The notes: generated by a model not told the origin, from the sequence alone. A stretch of DNA of 64,000 nt from an uncultured Granulosicoccaceae bacterium (GCA_937922675.1 CALAJN010000014.1:62001-126000); one strand, 5' to 3'; numbered from the stretch's first letter, positions 48,959 to 58,790 are shown. Numbers and translations: made by a program.

Positions 48959-49711
48959 CTACGGGCAGCGACTGCCGCCGACGATCGGCCCCAACAGAGG
49001 GCTCTGTACGATAACGACACAGCCTTGCATCGCCGGATTGGATGCAACGCGGAAGGTCTGTTCAAGCCCCTCATGTGTTTTCCCTAGTGTTTCGATGGAG
49101 CGCACGATATGGTGGTTGGTCAGCACCATGTTGCGGTTTTCACCCGCTGTGATCTCGGTCACTGCTCGCTTCTTGTAACGAAGCAGCACGATGTTCAAGT
49201 CTGCGGCATGTTCATCAGCCGCCCCTACGTTGACGTCCAGAAACCCACCCACACGCTCTACGTCCACGTCAACCAATGCTTCGGTAGAGGCCTTCAGCGC
49301 CTTGTTTACACGCCTCACATCAGATCCAACAACCGCGTAGCGACCGTTTATCACCATTTGCGGTGTGTACACCCCTCGTCGACCTTCGAGCTTTGCGGCG
49401 TGATAGTCACGTTGGCGCTCAGTCCACGCCTCGTCACTGAAAGGGTCTACCCACCTGGTGCCGCGATGCACGAGGGAGTTCCAGTAATCCACATGGAATT
49501 CAAGGGCAATGAGGTCCGGATCATCCTCGATAAGCTGACTGAGTAGCATGTCAGCTGGTGGGCAGGAGTAACAACCGTGGGAGGTGAATAGCTCAACCAC
49601 CTTGAGCCGATTCTGTTCATCGGCCATCACTACTGTCGGGTTTGCGCCAAAGAGCGCAACGAGGGACAAGGCGGCAAAGGAACGCAGAAACATGTCGAGT
49701 ACCAGATTCAT
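48959..49711 (-). CDS. DUF1223 secreted thioredoxin-like protein
   Basis: A 250-residue protein. The signal peptide ends near MADE (about residue 32; an alternative start is six codons later). The DUF1223 core begins VVELFTSHGCYSCPPAD with a CxxC pair (CYSC), continues ALEFHVDYWNSL and WTERQRDYHA, and includes VYTPQMVINGR. The family has a thioredoxin-like fold, and its function is not established; a periplasmic redox role is plausible. It is between the transporter operon and mnmG, all on the minus strand. Confidence 0.9.
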   Translation of the reverse strand: MNLVLDMFLRSFAALSLVALFGANPTVVMADEQNRLKVVELFTSHGCYSCPPADMLLSQLIEDDPDLIALEFHVDYWNSLVHRGTRWVDPFSDEAWTERQRDYHAAKLEGRRGVYTPQMVINGRYAVVGSDVRRVNKALKASTEALVDVDVERVGGFLDVNVGAADEHAADLNIVLLRYKKRAVTEITAGENRNMVLTNHHIVRSIETLGKTHEGLEQTFRVASNPAMQGCVVIVQSPLLGPIVGGSRCP

Positions 49712-49803
49712 TGCAACGAGGCCGGCGGGGTCGCAAGCGCATGCTGATTACAACGTATAGAAGCTCTCTGGCAATGAGCGAGCCATTGAGTTCCGTAACT
49801 GGC

Positions 49804-51690
49804 TCACGCGCTAGCCCGAGATCCGAGCTTTTTAACGTGCACCAACAGCAGAGATACCGCCGCAGGTGTTACCCCGGGGATGCGTGACGCTTGCCCCACA
49901 GTTGACGGCCGATGGTCGGAGAACTTTTGACGCACCTCGTTAGAGAGCCCACGTATGGCCTCCCAGTCAATGTCATCCGGCAGCACCATCTGATCATTGA
50001 CGCGCGCCTTGTCAATATCCGCTTGCTGCCTGCCAAGATACCCGGCGTAACGAGCCTCGGTCTCTACCAGTGAGACTACACGGGGGTCACGTGCCTCACA
50101 CTCATCATCCACCGCCTCAAGCACAGCACGCAATGGAACCCCGGGCATGCGCACCAGCTCGCTGCCACTGCGATCGCGCGACAGATTCACATCACAGCTT
50201 TGCTTGAGCCGCGCGGCAGCCGTAGAACCTGGATGAACCCGAATTGCCTCGACATCGGTTGTCAGCTGTGCGATGGCCTCTTGCTTTTGCGAGAAGGCTT
50301 TCCAGCGCAAGTCATCGACCAGCCCAAACTGTCTACCCTGCTCGGTTAAACGAAGATCCGCATTGTCTTCTCTCAGCAGCAGCCGGTATTCAGCACGACT
50401 GGTAAACATGCGATAAGGCTCAGTTGTGCCACGAGTAATCAAATCATCAATCAACACACCGATATAGGCCTCATCGCGGCGCGGTGTCCACGAAGACTCA
50501 CCGCGTGTGGCACGTGCAGCATTCAAGCCCGCCACCAAGCCCTGAGCACCAGCCTCTTCATAACCCGTGGTGCCATTGATCTGGCCCGCAAAATACAAAC
50601 CCGGCACAGCTCGTGTTTCCAGTGACGGGCGCAATCCACGAGGGTCAAAGTAGTCATACTCGATGGCATAGCCCGGGCGCGTGATATGCGCTCTTTCAAA
50701 CCCCTTGATGGAATGCACGTAGTCGATCTGAACATCAAAAGGCAGGCTGGTCGATATCCCGTTGGGATAAATCTCATATGTGTTCAAGCCTTCCGGCTCA
50801 ATAAAGATCTGGTGCGAATCGCGATCTGAGAAACGCACTACCTTGTCTTCAATCGACGGACAGTAGCGCGGCCCCGTACCTTCGATCTGACCACCAAACA
50901 AGGGCGAGCGATGGAGGGAGGCCTCAATGATCTCGTGAGTACGCCGGTTGGTCGCCGTGATATGACAGTGCACCTGCGATGGATGATCCGCCTCGCTGCC
51001 GAGATAACTAAACACGGGTCTGGGTTCGTCACCCGGCTGCACTTCCAGATGGCTGTAGTCAATACTTCGACCATCGATACGTGGCGGCGTGCCCGTCTTC
51101 AGGCGCCCGGTACCCAGATTCATCTCGCGCAGGCGATGAGCCAATGTCGTAGAAGGCCTGTCACCCATACGGCCAGCGGACTGCTGAGCTTCACCGACGT
51201 GAATGCGCCCGGCGAGAAACGTGCCCGCTGTCAGCACGACGGTTTGTGCATTGATCCGTACACCCAGTTGAGTCACAACACCTGCGACACGCCCTCCTTC
51301 CATGAGCAGATCATCAACTCCCTGCTGGAACAACGTCAGGTTTTGCTGATTCTCGACAATGCCCCTTATCGCCTCGCGATACAGCTGACGGTCCGCCTGC
51401 GCACGCGTGGCTCGAACAGCCGGCCCCTTGCGTGCGTTCAGGGTCCTGAAATGAATCCCGGCGCTGTCGGCAGCCATCGCCATAGCGCCGCCCAGCGCGT
51501 CAATCTCCTTGACCAGGTGACCCTTGCCAATACCCCCGATAGCCGGGTTACAGCTCATCTGCCCAAGCGTCTCTATGCTGTGGGTAACGAGAAGTGTGCG
51601 CGCGCCTGTGCGCGCCGCAGCCAGCGCGGCCTCGGTGCCGGCATGGCCTCCACCGACGACAAGCACATCGAATTGTTCGGGGAACTGCAT
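49804..51690 (-). CDS. mnmG: tRNA uridine-5-carboxymethylaminomethyl modification enzyme MnmG (GidA)
   Basis: A 628-residue protein (E. coli 629). The FAD-binding motif [20 protein letters not shown] is at the N-terminus. The Cys-containing [39 protein letters not shown], and the C-terminal MnmE-interaction region ([26 protein letters not shown]) follow. With MnmE it installs cmnm5 at U34 of several tRNAs. In related genomes it directly precedes rsmG; here it is separated by the sugar island. Confidence 0.98.
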   Translation of the reverse strand: MQFPEQFDVLVVGGGHAGTEAALAAARTGARTLLVTHSIETLGQMSCNPAIGGIGKGHLVKEIDALGGAMAMAADSAGIHFRTLNARKGPAVRATRAQADRQLYREAIRGIVENQQNLTLFQQGVDDLLMEGGRVAGVVTQLGVRINAQTVVLTAGTFLAGRIHVGEAQQSAGRMGDRPSTTLAHRLREMNLGTGRLKTGTPPRIDGRSIDYSHLEVQPGDEPRPVFSYLGSEADHPSQVHCHITATNRRTHEIIEASLHRSPLFGGQIEGTGPRYCPSIEDKVVRFSDRDSHQIFIEPEGLNTYEIYPNGISTSLPFDVQIDYVHSIKGFERAHITRPGYAIEYDYFDPRGLRPSLETRAVPGLYFAGQINGTTGYEEAGAQGLVAGLNAARATRGESSWTPRRDEAYIGVLIDDLITRGTTEPYRMFTSRAEYRLLLREDNADLRLTEQGRQFGLVDDLRWKAFSQKQEAIAQLTTDVEAIRVHPGSTAAARLKQSCDVNLSRDRSGSELVRMPGVPLRAVLEAVDDECEARDPRVVSLVETEARYAGYLGRQQADIDKARVNDQMVLPDDIDWEAIRGLSNEVRQKFSDHRPSTVGQASRIPGVTPAAVSLLLVHVKKLGSRASA

Positions 51691-52001
51691 CAGGATGTCC
51701 GCGCGGCGAGGACCACAGGTGATCGGAACCTTGCAGTATAAGGCTCACAACGACGATAGACTGCGACCCTCAGCAACGATTGACCCTGCTTTGCCATAGG
51801 CCCGCAAAGACGCGCGACATGACCACATCGAGCCAAAGGTTTATCTTGCACCACTTTGGTCCCTCACCGATTGCGCGCAAGCTCCGAGCTATGGCGATCG
51901 AACCAGGAATTGAAGAGCGCGAGCGTTACGCGCCGGTGGCGCTCGCTTCACCCGAGCCGCCAGCAAACACTCGCCCGGCTACCTGACCTGCAGCAGTAGC
52001 A
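51691..52001. other. mnmG / ABC exporter divergent region
   Basis: A 311-bp gap between divergent mnmG and the exporter gene. It must contain both promoters. The only candidate gene is the short frame at 51819-51986, listed separately. No clear promoter or repeat was made out. Confidence 0.4.
51819..51986 (+). CDS. Short frame with GST-N-like opening, possibly a remnant
   Basis: A 55-residue frame (MTTSSQRFILHHFGPSPIAR...). The opening beta strand plus SPIARKLR resembles the start of a glutathione-transferase thioredoxin fold (pattern LYxxxxSPxxRKVR), but the rest of the domain is missing and the frame stops 15 bp before the exporter gene. It may be a decayed GST fragment or chance. No strong ribosome-binding site is visible. 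Confidence 0.25.
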   Translation: MTTSSQRFILHHFGPSPIARKLRAMAIEPGIEERERYAPVALASPEPPANTRPAT

Positions 52002-53822
52002 ATGACAATGCTGAACGGCAACAATCACAGCGACGTCACTGATAGCCGCAACCGCTCGGCAGGTGCAACGCTCGGCCGCTTGATGCCGTTTTTGCGCCCC
52101 TACCGGGGACGTATCCTGATAGCGGCAGGTGCCTTGCTGGTAGCCGCCGCTGCAACGCTTGCGCTGCCACTCGCCTTTCGTTTCCTGATTGACCGTGGCT
52201 TTAGTACACCTGGTGCAATCAATAGTGACGTAAGCCTGATCTTTGTCGGTCTGTTTTGCCTGGCCTTGTTGCTCGCCATCACAACCGCCATCCGGTTTTA
52301 CTGTGTCTCGTGGCTGGGCGACCGCATTGTTGCTGACCTTCGCAAGGCGGTTTTCTCCAGTGTTCTCAGGCAAGACCCGGTGTTCTTCGAGACACTTCGA
52401 GCAGGTGAAGTACTGTCGCGACTGTCCAGCGACACCACACTGATCCAGTCTCTGGTCGGTTCCAGCATCTCTCTGGGGCTTCGCAATGTGCTGCTGTTCA
52501 TCGGAGGCTTGATTCTGATGATCTGGTCAAGCCCCTCACTGGCCAGTCTGATCGTATTCCTGCTGGTACTTGTGGTTGCACCCATCCTGATTATCGGCAG
52601 GCAAGTGCGTCGTTTATCGCGTGACAGTCAGGATCGACTCGCCGATACCAGCGTACGCGCCAGCGAGACCCTGGGGGCCATGACAACGGTGCAAAGCTAT
52701 GTGCAGGAAGCACTCGAGTCCACGCGTTACTCAAGTGTTGTCGAGCAAGCCTTTGATACTGCCGTACGTCGAAATCAACGCCGTGCGATTCTCACAGCCT
52801 TGGTGATCTCACTGGTCTTCGGCTCAGTCGTGTTCGTCTTGTGGCTAGGTGCGCAAGCGGTTGCAGACGCACGTATGTCAACCGGTGTGTTGACACAGTT
52901 CATGCTCTATGCCGCCATCGTGGCAGGCTCTACAGGTGCCTTGTCAGAGGTACTGGGTGATGTGCAACGTGCCGCCGGTGCTACCGAACGCCTGCTGGAA
53001 TTGCTCGACGCAAAGCCTGTCATTGTCGGTGGTCACACCCGCCTGCCAGATCCATCCACACACACAAGCTCAGGATCTACCGTGGCCTTTCAGCACGTCG
53101 ATTTCAGCTACCCCAGCCGGCAAAACGAACAGGCGCTGGCTGATGTCAGTTTTGACCTCAAGCCGGGCGAGACGCTTGCACTCGTCGGGCCATCGGGTGC
53201 CGGCAAGACCACGGTGTTCCAATTGCTGATGCGCTTTCATGATCCCTTGGCAGGCCGCATCCTCGTTGACGGGCATCCACTACCTGCATTGACGCTCGAA
53301 TCGCTGCGTGCCTCCATCGGTTTTGTATCTCAGGAGAGCGTGGTGTTCTCGGATGATGTTGCCAGCAATCTGCGCTTTGGGAAACCCGATGCCACCGACG
53401 ATGAACTGATCGCCGCGGCCAGTGCTGCGCAAGCGCACGATTTTATAGAGCGTCTACCACAAGGCTATGAAACACCACTCGGAGAACGCGGTGTACGCCT
53501 GTCTGGCGGACAGCGTCAGCGACTATCCATTGCACGTGCACTTCTCAAGAATCCACCATTGCTCTTGCTCGACGAGGCCACAAGTGCACTGGATGCCGAG
53601 GCCGAACGCAAGGTGCAACTCGCACTTGACGCCGCGATGTCTGGACGTACTACGCTGGTAATTGCACATCGTCTGGCGACCGTTACCGGAGCTGACCGCA
53701 TACTGGTACTGGACCGGGGCCGTATCGTGGAGAGTGGCACTCACAACGAGCTGGTTGTTGCAGGTGGCCTGTATTCAGAGCTGGCCGCGCTGCAGTTTGA
53801 TTCACCCGGCAACGCGAAATGA
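52002..53822 (+). CDS. ABC exporter, fused permease and ATPase (MsbA-like)
   Basis: A 606-residue half-transporter. The membrane domain has about six helices (about 25-330, starting RLMPFLRPYRGRIL). The nucleotide-binding domain (about 350-600) has Walker A GPSGAGKTT, signature LSGGQRQRLSIARAL, Walker B LLLLDEATSALDAEA and VIAHRLAT. It works as a homodimer exporting lipids or drugs. The type common in proteobacteria is annotated as lipid-A/multidrug exporter, but this is not necessarily MsbA itself. Another ATG lies two codons downstream. Confidence 0.92.
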   Translation: MTMLNGNNHSDVTDSRNRSAGATLGRLMPFLRPYRGRILIAAGALLVAAAATLALPLAFRFLIDRGFSTPGAINSDVSLIFVGLFCLALLLAITTAIRFYCVSWLGDRIVADLRKAVFSSVLRQDPVFFETLRAGEVLSRLSSDTTLIQSLVGSSISLGLRNVLLFIGGLILMIWSSPSLASLIVFLLVLVVAPILIIGRQVRRLSRDSQDRLADTSVRASETLGAMTTVQSYVQEALESTRYSSVVEQAFDTAVRRNQRRAILTALVISLVFGSVVFVLWLGAQAVADARMSTGVLTQFMLYAAIVAGSTGALSEVLGDVQRAAGATERLLELLDAKPVIVGGHTRLPDPSTHTSSGSTVAFQHVDFSYPSRQNEQALADVSFDLKPGETLALVGPSGAGKTTVFQLLMRFHDPLAGRILVDGHPLPALTLESLRASIGFVSQESVVFSDDVASNLRFGKPDATDDELIAAASAAQAHDFIERLPQGYETPLGERGVRLSGGQRQRLSIARALLKNPPLLLLDEATSALDAEAERKVQLALDAAMSGRTTLVIAHRLATVTGADRILVLDRGRIVESGTHNELVVAGGLYSELAALQFDSPGNAK

Positions 53823-53854
53823 TGCGTGAGCCCAAGCGTATGCACGACCGATGA

Positions 53855-54493
53855 CTAATCTCTGCTACCCACTTTCTCCACCAAGCTCTGCAAGCGCGCC
53901 AGACCATTCGCATCGGTCATTCGCGCCGCAAGCTCAAGTACATCTGCGCTTGGGAAATCCTTCTGCCAATCAATGAGCTGCTGTTCGGCATCCAATTGAT
54001 CCCCCTGCTCCAATGTCTGAAAAATCTGCGACAAACGTGCACTCGGGTCAAGATCTGCAGAGGCTGCGCCGCCTTTGCCCTCGGCAGGCGTGGCAAGCCT
54101 TGCAGCCGCGACTCTCTCAGTGAGCACACCCTGACCCTGTGCGGCCTCATTGATTGCATTCACAGACAAGCCTGAGACGTCTTGCGCCGGGATCGCGCGA
54201 TGCTCCGCTGGCCTTTGCCACAGTTGTGTGACTACCCCTGCGGACACCACAAGCAGAGCCGCCACGGGCAGACGGCGTTGCCAAGCGGCCCATCTGCCAT
54301 GACTAGAAATGGTCTCGTCTGATGAGGGGGGGTTACTGGATACCGAGTCGGCCGCAGCCTGGTGAGCCAACTCTCTGATATGCGCATCAATGTCAGCTGG
54401 AGCAGCCCCTACACCGTGTGACAACACAGCGGTGATGTCGTCAGCTTCAGATGACTGCCCTGATGTCTCCATCGGTTTTTCTGGATTATTCAC
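53855..54493 (-). CDS. Single-pass membrane protein after the ECF sigma gene (probable anti-sigma partner)
   Basis: A 212-residue protein starting at GTG 54493, supported by GGAG at 54499-54502, 6 nt upstream; it overlaps the sigma gene by 8 nt. The N-terminal cytoplasmic part (about 1-80) is followed by one membrane segment (LPVAALLVVSAGVVTQLW, about 87-104). The periplasmic part has helices ending in a tetratricopeptide-like stretch (FQTLEQGDQLDAEQQLIDWQ). It has no classical zinc-ZAS HxxxCxxC motif, so the anti-sigma assignment rests on context and topology. Confidence 0.65.
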   Translation of the reverse strand: MNNPEKPMETSGQSSEADDITAVLSHGVGAAPADIDAHIRELAHQAAADSVSSNPPSSDETISSHGRWAAWQRRLPVAALLVVSAGVVTQLWQRPAEHRAIPAQDVSGLSVNAINEAAQGQGVLTERVAAARLATPAEGKGGAASADLDPSARLSQIFQTLEQGDQLDAEQQLIDWQKDFPSADVLELAARMTDANGLARLQSLVEKVGSRD

Positions 54494-55115
54494 GCGTGGC
54501 TCCAAGAGTCTGTCTCAGACGATTGACCCCATAACGCAGACGACTTCTTATCGCCTCACGTTTGCTGCCAGTAGCAGACCCGATTTCCTCGAGCGTCATG
54601 CCAGCGACATGATGCAGGAGAACCGCCTCACGCTGGGCTGAAGGCAGCTGATCCAGCGCCTGCTCGATGCGATCGGCATCCGCTGCCAACTCAGCACACC
54701 TGTCTGGTGTCAATGGCCGAGCAATTGAAGTCACGCTCGGCAGATCGACTGTGCCATCCACATCAATTTCCCGTGAAATCGACGGCGTTCGATCCTGAGC
54801 ACGATGATGATCGATCAGTCGATGACGTGCGATAGCGAAAAGCCAACCGACAAAGCGCCCACTGGCTTGCCAGTCTGTACGTCGATCAATAACGCGCGTC
54901 CAGACATCCTGATACAGCTCCCGCGCCTGCTCTTCGTCGTTGACCGAACGCCGCACATAACGCCAGAGCCGATCACGGTAGCGCGTATGCAGCAGATCAA
55001 AAGCTGCCGCATCACCGCCAATCCATGCTTGCATGCACCTCGCGTCTTCCTGTGCCCCACCACTATCGTCGTCAAGGCACAAGGAAGAGTCCTTGAGCGA
55101 GCCTAACCTGGCCAT
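54486..55115 (-). CDS. ECF-type RNA polymerase sigma factor
   Basis: A 209-residue sigma-70 family protein with only regions 2 and 4. Region 2 (about 35-105) has ELYQDVWTRVI and GWLFAIARHRLIDHHR; region 4 (about 150-205) has LDQLPSAQREAVLLHHVAGMTLEEIG and KREAIRSRLRYGVNRLR. It should direct RNA polymerase to a small regulon, held in check by the overlapping downstream membrane protein. It is 36 bp after the VWA lipoprotein gene. Confidence 0.95.
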   Translation of the reverse strand: MARLGSLKDSSLCLDDDSGGAQEDARCMQAWIGGDAAAFDLLHTRYRDRLWRYVRRSVNDEEQARELYQDVWTRVIDRRTDWQASGRFVGWLFAIARHRLIDHHRAQDRTPSISREIDVDGTVDLPSVTSIARPLTPDRCAELAADADRIEQALDQLPSAQREAVLLHHVAGMTLEEIGSATGSKREAIRSRLRYGVNRLRQTLGATRE

Positions 55116-55151
55116 CGACTTACCAACGGAACCATGACGGACGGATATCGG

Positions 55152-56993
55152 TCAACCTCGCCTTGAGCGAGGACGCAGATCTTGCGAGCCGTTCTGCTGA
55201 CCAGGGTCCATTCCCCCATCAAGCGCACCACGTGACAAGCGGGACCGATCGTCGAGGCTTGCCGCCAGATCAACCAGACCAAGGAATGCTGAACGATAGC
55301 CAAAAGCATCATCACCCCGCGCCCCACGCGCCAACTGCGACACATCAGAGTAACTGAAATCACCCAAATACTTGTCATCCCGTAGTAGCTCACCCCAAGC
55401 AGCGACCGCCACCGCAAAACGAAAATCCTCGTCTGCATCCGAGAGTGATGTCAGGTCAGTATCTGCCCCCAGTACCACTGCGATGAACTTGCTAGCAGCG
55501 TCACTCTCGCCTCCTTCGGGGTCCTTGTAACGCAAGCGCAGCTCTCCCAGTTCATCGATCAGCGAACTCGCAGCCTCTGAGGCAGCATTGCCATAACGCC
55601 GCTGTGCCAAGCGCCCCGGCTTGCCCAAACGTGTAATTTCATAGAGAGCGGTAACAGAATGCCCGGCACCGACGTCACCAGCATCCACCTTGTCGTTGGC
55701 AAAATCCTCTTCGGCCAACAGGCGATTATCGTATCCGATGAGCCGATATTCCGACACAACTGCTGGATTGAACTCCAGTTGAATCTTGACGTCCTTGGCA
55801 ATCGTGAAGAGTGTGCCAGCGAGTTGTTGAGACAACACCTTCTGTGCCTCACTCAGCGTGTCGATGTAGGCATGGTGTCCATTTCCTGCATCAGCGAGCC
55901 GCTCCATCAGTTCATCGTTGTAGTTGCCAGTTCCAAACCCAAGTGTTGTCAGTGCAACACCGGAACTACGACGTTTTTCGATTAGCTGCAATAGGGAATC
56001 AACATCAGAAGTGCCCACATTGAAGTCACCATCGGTTGCCAGAATCACTCGGTCCACAGTGTCTTCCCGACTGTTTTCAGCGGCCAGACGATACGCGGTT
56101 TCGATGCCGGACTCACCCGCTGTTGCACCTCCAGCCTGCAATTGATCAAGCGCTGCATCAATGGTTGCAAGATCATTACCTGCAGCAGAATCCAGTACAA
56201 CGCCCGCAGCGCCCGCATAGGTAACGATCGACACACGATCCTCGGCATCTAGCCCGCGTATCAGCAGCGACAGGCTCGACGTCAACAATCCGAGTTTGTC
56301 CGGTGATGCCATGGAACCCGAGACATCAATCAGAAAGACGAGATTGGCAGCGCGTGATGCATCTGCCGGTACATCCTGTCCCTGTATACCAATGCGTAGC
56401 AGCTCTACTTGATCATTCCAGGGGGCCGGTGCGAGCGACGTGGTAACCGAGAAGGGCACATCCGAGCGTTCGGGTGCCGGGTAGTCGTAGTCAAAGTAAT
56501 TGACCAACTCCTCGATCCGGACAGCGTCGCCTGGTGGCAGCCCACCTTGCTGCAGCAGACGTCGAACATTGGCGTAGCTACCGGTATCCACGTCAATCGA
56601 AAAGGTAGATACCGGCTCGTCTTGTGCGCGTTGTACGGGGCTTGGCCTGCTATCAGCGTAACGCTCCCGGTCTGGCTCCGTTTGAGCGAGGTAGACCTGC
56701 GACGTCTCAACAAGCTGCTTGCCTACTGATCGGTTCATCACAGGCGGTTGCTCCAGTACCGTCAGCTCGAAGGTTGCTGCATCAGATGTCTGTGTCACTT
56801 CCGGGTGGGTGCACGCGCCCACACTGACAGTCAACACAGCCGCCAACAGGCACGTCTTGAGCTTGCAGCTCGTAGTGCTGCCCGGACTGCAACCCAGGCT
56901 ACACGCGTTGTGTCCCGAAACGTTGCCAGCACTGGTCTGCGGCACACTGAGATAGCCTTGTCGGAACTCTGCCTTGGCCTGCATCTTTGTCAT
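55152..56993 (-). CDS. VWA-domain lipoprotein (YfbK-like)
   Basis: A 613-residue protein from the ATG at 56993. A hydrophobic stretch ending SVGAC (Cys61) resembles a lipobox, but is unusually far from the start; a GTG at residue 17 shortens this only partly. The N-terminal YfbK-type domain has STFSIDVDTGSYANVRR and IEELVNYFDYDY. The VWA domain has the complete MIDAS motif DVSGSM (223-228) and ATDGDFNVG. The C-terminal DUF3520-like domain ends near SLDDRSRLSRG. The function of YfbK relatives is unclear; they occur in envelope-stress-like sigma loci. It is the first gene of the sigma/partner operon. Confidence 0.9.
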   Translation of the reverse strand: MTKMQAKAEFRQGYLSVPQTSAGNVSGHNACSLGCSPGSTTSCKLKTCLLAAVLTVSVGACTHPEVTQTSDAATFELTVLEQPPVMNRSVGKQLVETSQVYLAQTEPDRERYADSRPSPVQRAQDEPVSTFSIDVDTGSYANVRRLLQQGGLPPGDAVRIEELVNYFDYDYPAPERSDVPFSVTTSLAPAPWNDQVELLRIGIQGQDVPADASRAANLVFLIDVSGSMASPDKLGLLTSSLSLLIRGLDAEDRVSIVTYAGAAGVVLDSAAGNDLATIDAALDQLQAGGATAGESGIETAYRLAAENSREDTVDRVILATDGDFNVGTSDVDSLLQLIEKRRSSGVALTTLGFGTGNYNDELMERLADAGNGHHAYIDTLSEAQKVLSQQLAGTLFTIAKDVKIQLEFNPAVVSEYRLIGYDNRLLAEEDFANDKVDAGDVGAGHSVTALYEITRLGKPGRLAQRRYGNAASEAASSLIDELGELRLRYKDPEGGESDAASKFIAVVLGADTDLTSLSDADEDFRFAVAVAAWGELLRDDKYLGDFSYSDVSQLARGARGDDAFGYRSAFLGLVDLAASLDDRSRLSRGALDGGMDPGQQNGSQDLRPRSRRG

Positions 56994-57159
56994 TCTCTTA
57001 CTCGTGTGTGGTCTGTCCCTTGTTGAACGATGACGTGACCAAAGCGGGGTTAAGCCATCGATGAAAAAATCGCAGAGAACACCAGAGGGTGACATCCATC
57101 ACACTCATTGACAGCCTGGTCTGACCGACTATTCCGGACTCTCGAGCCTGTTACACGCA

Positions 57160-57387
57160 ATGGTCAATTGGCGGCACACCATGACTTTTGAATGGTTTTC
57201 GCGCTCGATGACAGGGTGGCCATTGAAGGTGGCCGCAGAAGTGCAACGGGCTGACCAACACGCAACTGTGATGCAAGTCGCGCTATGGATAGCAATAGCC
57301 GTTAGTGCTCTGACCAACGTCAGACGCATGCTTGCACTGTCAAGGCGGCAGAAAAATACCTTCGAAGAACCCTCAAAGAACGCATAG
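57160..57387 (+). CDS. Small predicted membrane protein (uncertain)
   Basis: A 75-codon frame (alternative ATG at 57181) with one hydrophobic segment (VMQVALWIAIAVSALTNV) and a basic tail. It fills the gap between the divergent VWA operon and the 424-residue protein. No homology is recognised and there is no obvious ribosome-binding site, so it may not be translated. If not a gene, the 57096-57496 stretch is a 401-bp divergent promoter region. Confidence 0.3.
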   Translation: MVNWRHTMTFEWFSRSMTGWPLKVAAEVQRADQHATVMQVALWIAIAVSALTNVRRMLALSRRQKNTFEEPSKNA

Positions 57388-57496
57388 ACCAGCGACGAAC
57401 CCAGACAGCGTTCACAGGCTCGGTATCTTGCGTTGATGACAACGCATACCGTGCCGAAACCATGGAGGTCTGCCGGCTACACACCAGCGTCTTTCC

Positions 57497-58771
57497 ATGT
57501 CAGCAATACTTACCGCCACCGCAGTCATCAGCGGCTTTGCCGCGACCGCCTTGTCTGCAGGCCTGCTCAGCAGCAAGGCACGCAGGTCCAGAGCTGATGC
57601 TCTGCTTGAGCTACTAGAAGGAGACTTCAAGCCGACCCACCAGCACCCTGATGCCAAAGGACGCTATTTGCTGGCCTTCGATGTAAAGACTGCGCGGGTG
57701 TTTGTCGCCGAAAGGGGCAAAAATGCCATGGAGCCGCAATGTCTCCCTGCCAGTCAGCTTGAAAGCGTAAACATTGTCGAGGTTGGTGAAAAACGGATCA
57801 CCGAGTTAAGGATTGACATCCTCTTTGCCGATGATCGCAGGACACTGGTTCGCATACACTTCCTGCGAAGTGCGGTGAGCCTTTCGTCACCCGAGCTTGA
57901 ACAAGCCCGTACCCTGGCACATCTATGGGACACTCGGCTCAAAGCACATCAGGCAGATGCGTCATCCCTGCGTGTCGCCATGGCAGCAGATGTTGTCCCG
58001 GACGACAGCGGCGCGCCACGTTGGCAAACAGCCAGTGCTGCAGGATTTGCCAGTGTGTCAGCGCTGGCCATTGCTGTAAGCCTGCTGATACCCGCAACGG
58101 CACCTGACAGACCAGCAATGGCTGCCTCCGTACCTGCCACTATGCAACCGGTCAGCGCTCTAGCAGAGATAGACAACAATACGGGCAGCGATGACGTTAC
58201 TGATTCGGTCAAGAAATCAAGGCCATCCGAGTCGGATCTAGTGAGTTTGCTTGCACCCTTCGCACAGCGTATAGATGACATCAGTGAACAATCATTGGTA
58301 CACACTCGAAGAACCAGTACCAACAACGTACGTGCGGTACTCGATGCGCTCGACAGCATCGCATCGGATCTACTGCTTGCGCAAGTCATGGTCGACAGTA
58401 AGGAGGATCAACAGCGCGTTGAAAAAACACGCTTGCATTTCGTCGCCACTCTGCAGGATGTTCTGCCACGATACCGCCGTCTTTACACTACCGCCCTTCT
58501 TCAAGACGCAGACCTCTCGCTACAGGCGCAGGCAGGGGGCTATGCCTCGCGAGATCTTGTGCTAACCAACCGCAGTTTTAAAGACGAGATAACACGCAAC
58601 GCTTTTGTCGAGACGATCGCTGATGATCTGGATCGTTTGCGATTTGATACTGTCCGAATCAGAGCATCCGGCAACGGGGAATACCTCGAAGTGCACGATT
58701 TGGATAACCCCGACGACAGCGTGCTGGCCGCTGCCCTCCCGACCGCAAGTACAAACAAGTTGGTGGATTAG
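57497..58771 (+). CDS. Unrecognised 424-residue membrane protein
   Basis: I do not recognise a family. An N-terminal hydrophobic stretch (residues 3-24) is followed by a basic/acidic helix and a beta-rich segment (about 58-130: YLLAFDVKTARVFVAERG, ELRIDILFADDRRTLVRIHF). A second hydrophobic segment (about 180-200) leads to a Ser/Thr/Asp-rich linker and a helical C-terminal domain (about 240-420). Topology suggests a cytoplasmic domain of about 150 residues and a periplasmic domain of about 220. It is divergent from the VWA/sigma operon and convergent with ada (19-bp gap). A link to the sigma module is possible but unproven. Confidence 0.75.
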   Translation: MSAILTATAVISGFAATALSAGLLSSKARRSRADALLELLEGDFKPTHQHPDAKGRYLLAFDVKTARVFVAERGKNAMEPQCLPASQLESVNIVEVGEKRITELRIDILFADDRRTLVRIHFLRSAVSLSSPELEQARTLAHLWDTRLKAHQADASSLRVAMAADVVPDDSGAPRWQTASAAGFASVSALAIAVSLLIPATAPDRPAMAASVPATMQPVSALAEIDNNTGSDDVTDSVKKSRPSESDLVSLLAPFAQRIDDISEQSLVHTRRTSTNNVRAVLDALDSIASDLLLAQVMVDSKEDQQRVEKTRLHFVATLQDVLPRYRRLYTTALLQDADLSLQAQAGGYASRDLVLTNRSFKDEITRNAFVETIADDLDRLRFDTVRIRASGNGEYLEVHDLDNPDDSVLAAALPTASTNKLVD

Positions 58772-58790
58772 GGCGAGCCAGAAGCTGATA

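Noticed and set aside
57129-57329. 66-codon minus-strand frame upstream of the VWA gene
   Set aside because: It is opposite the small plus-strand frame at 57160, with no hydrophobic or domain pattern and no start signal.
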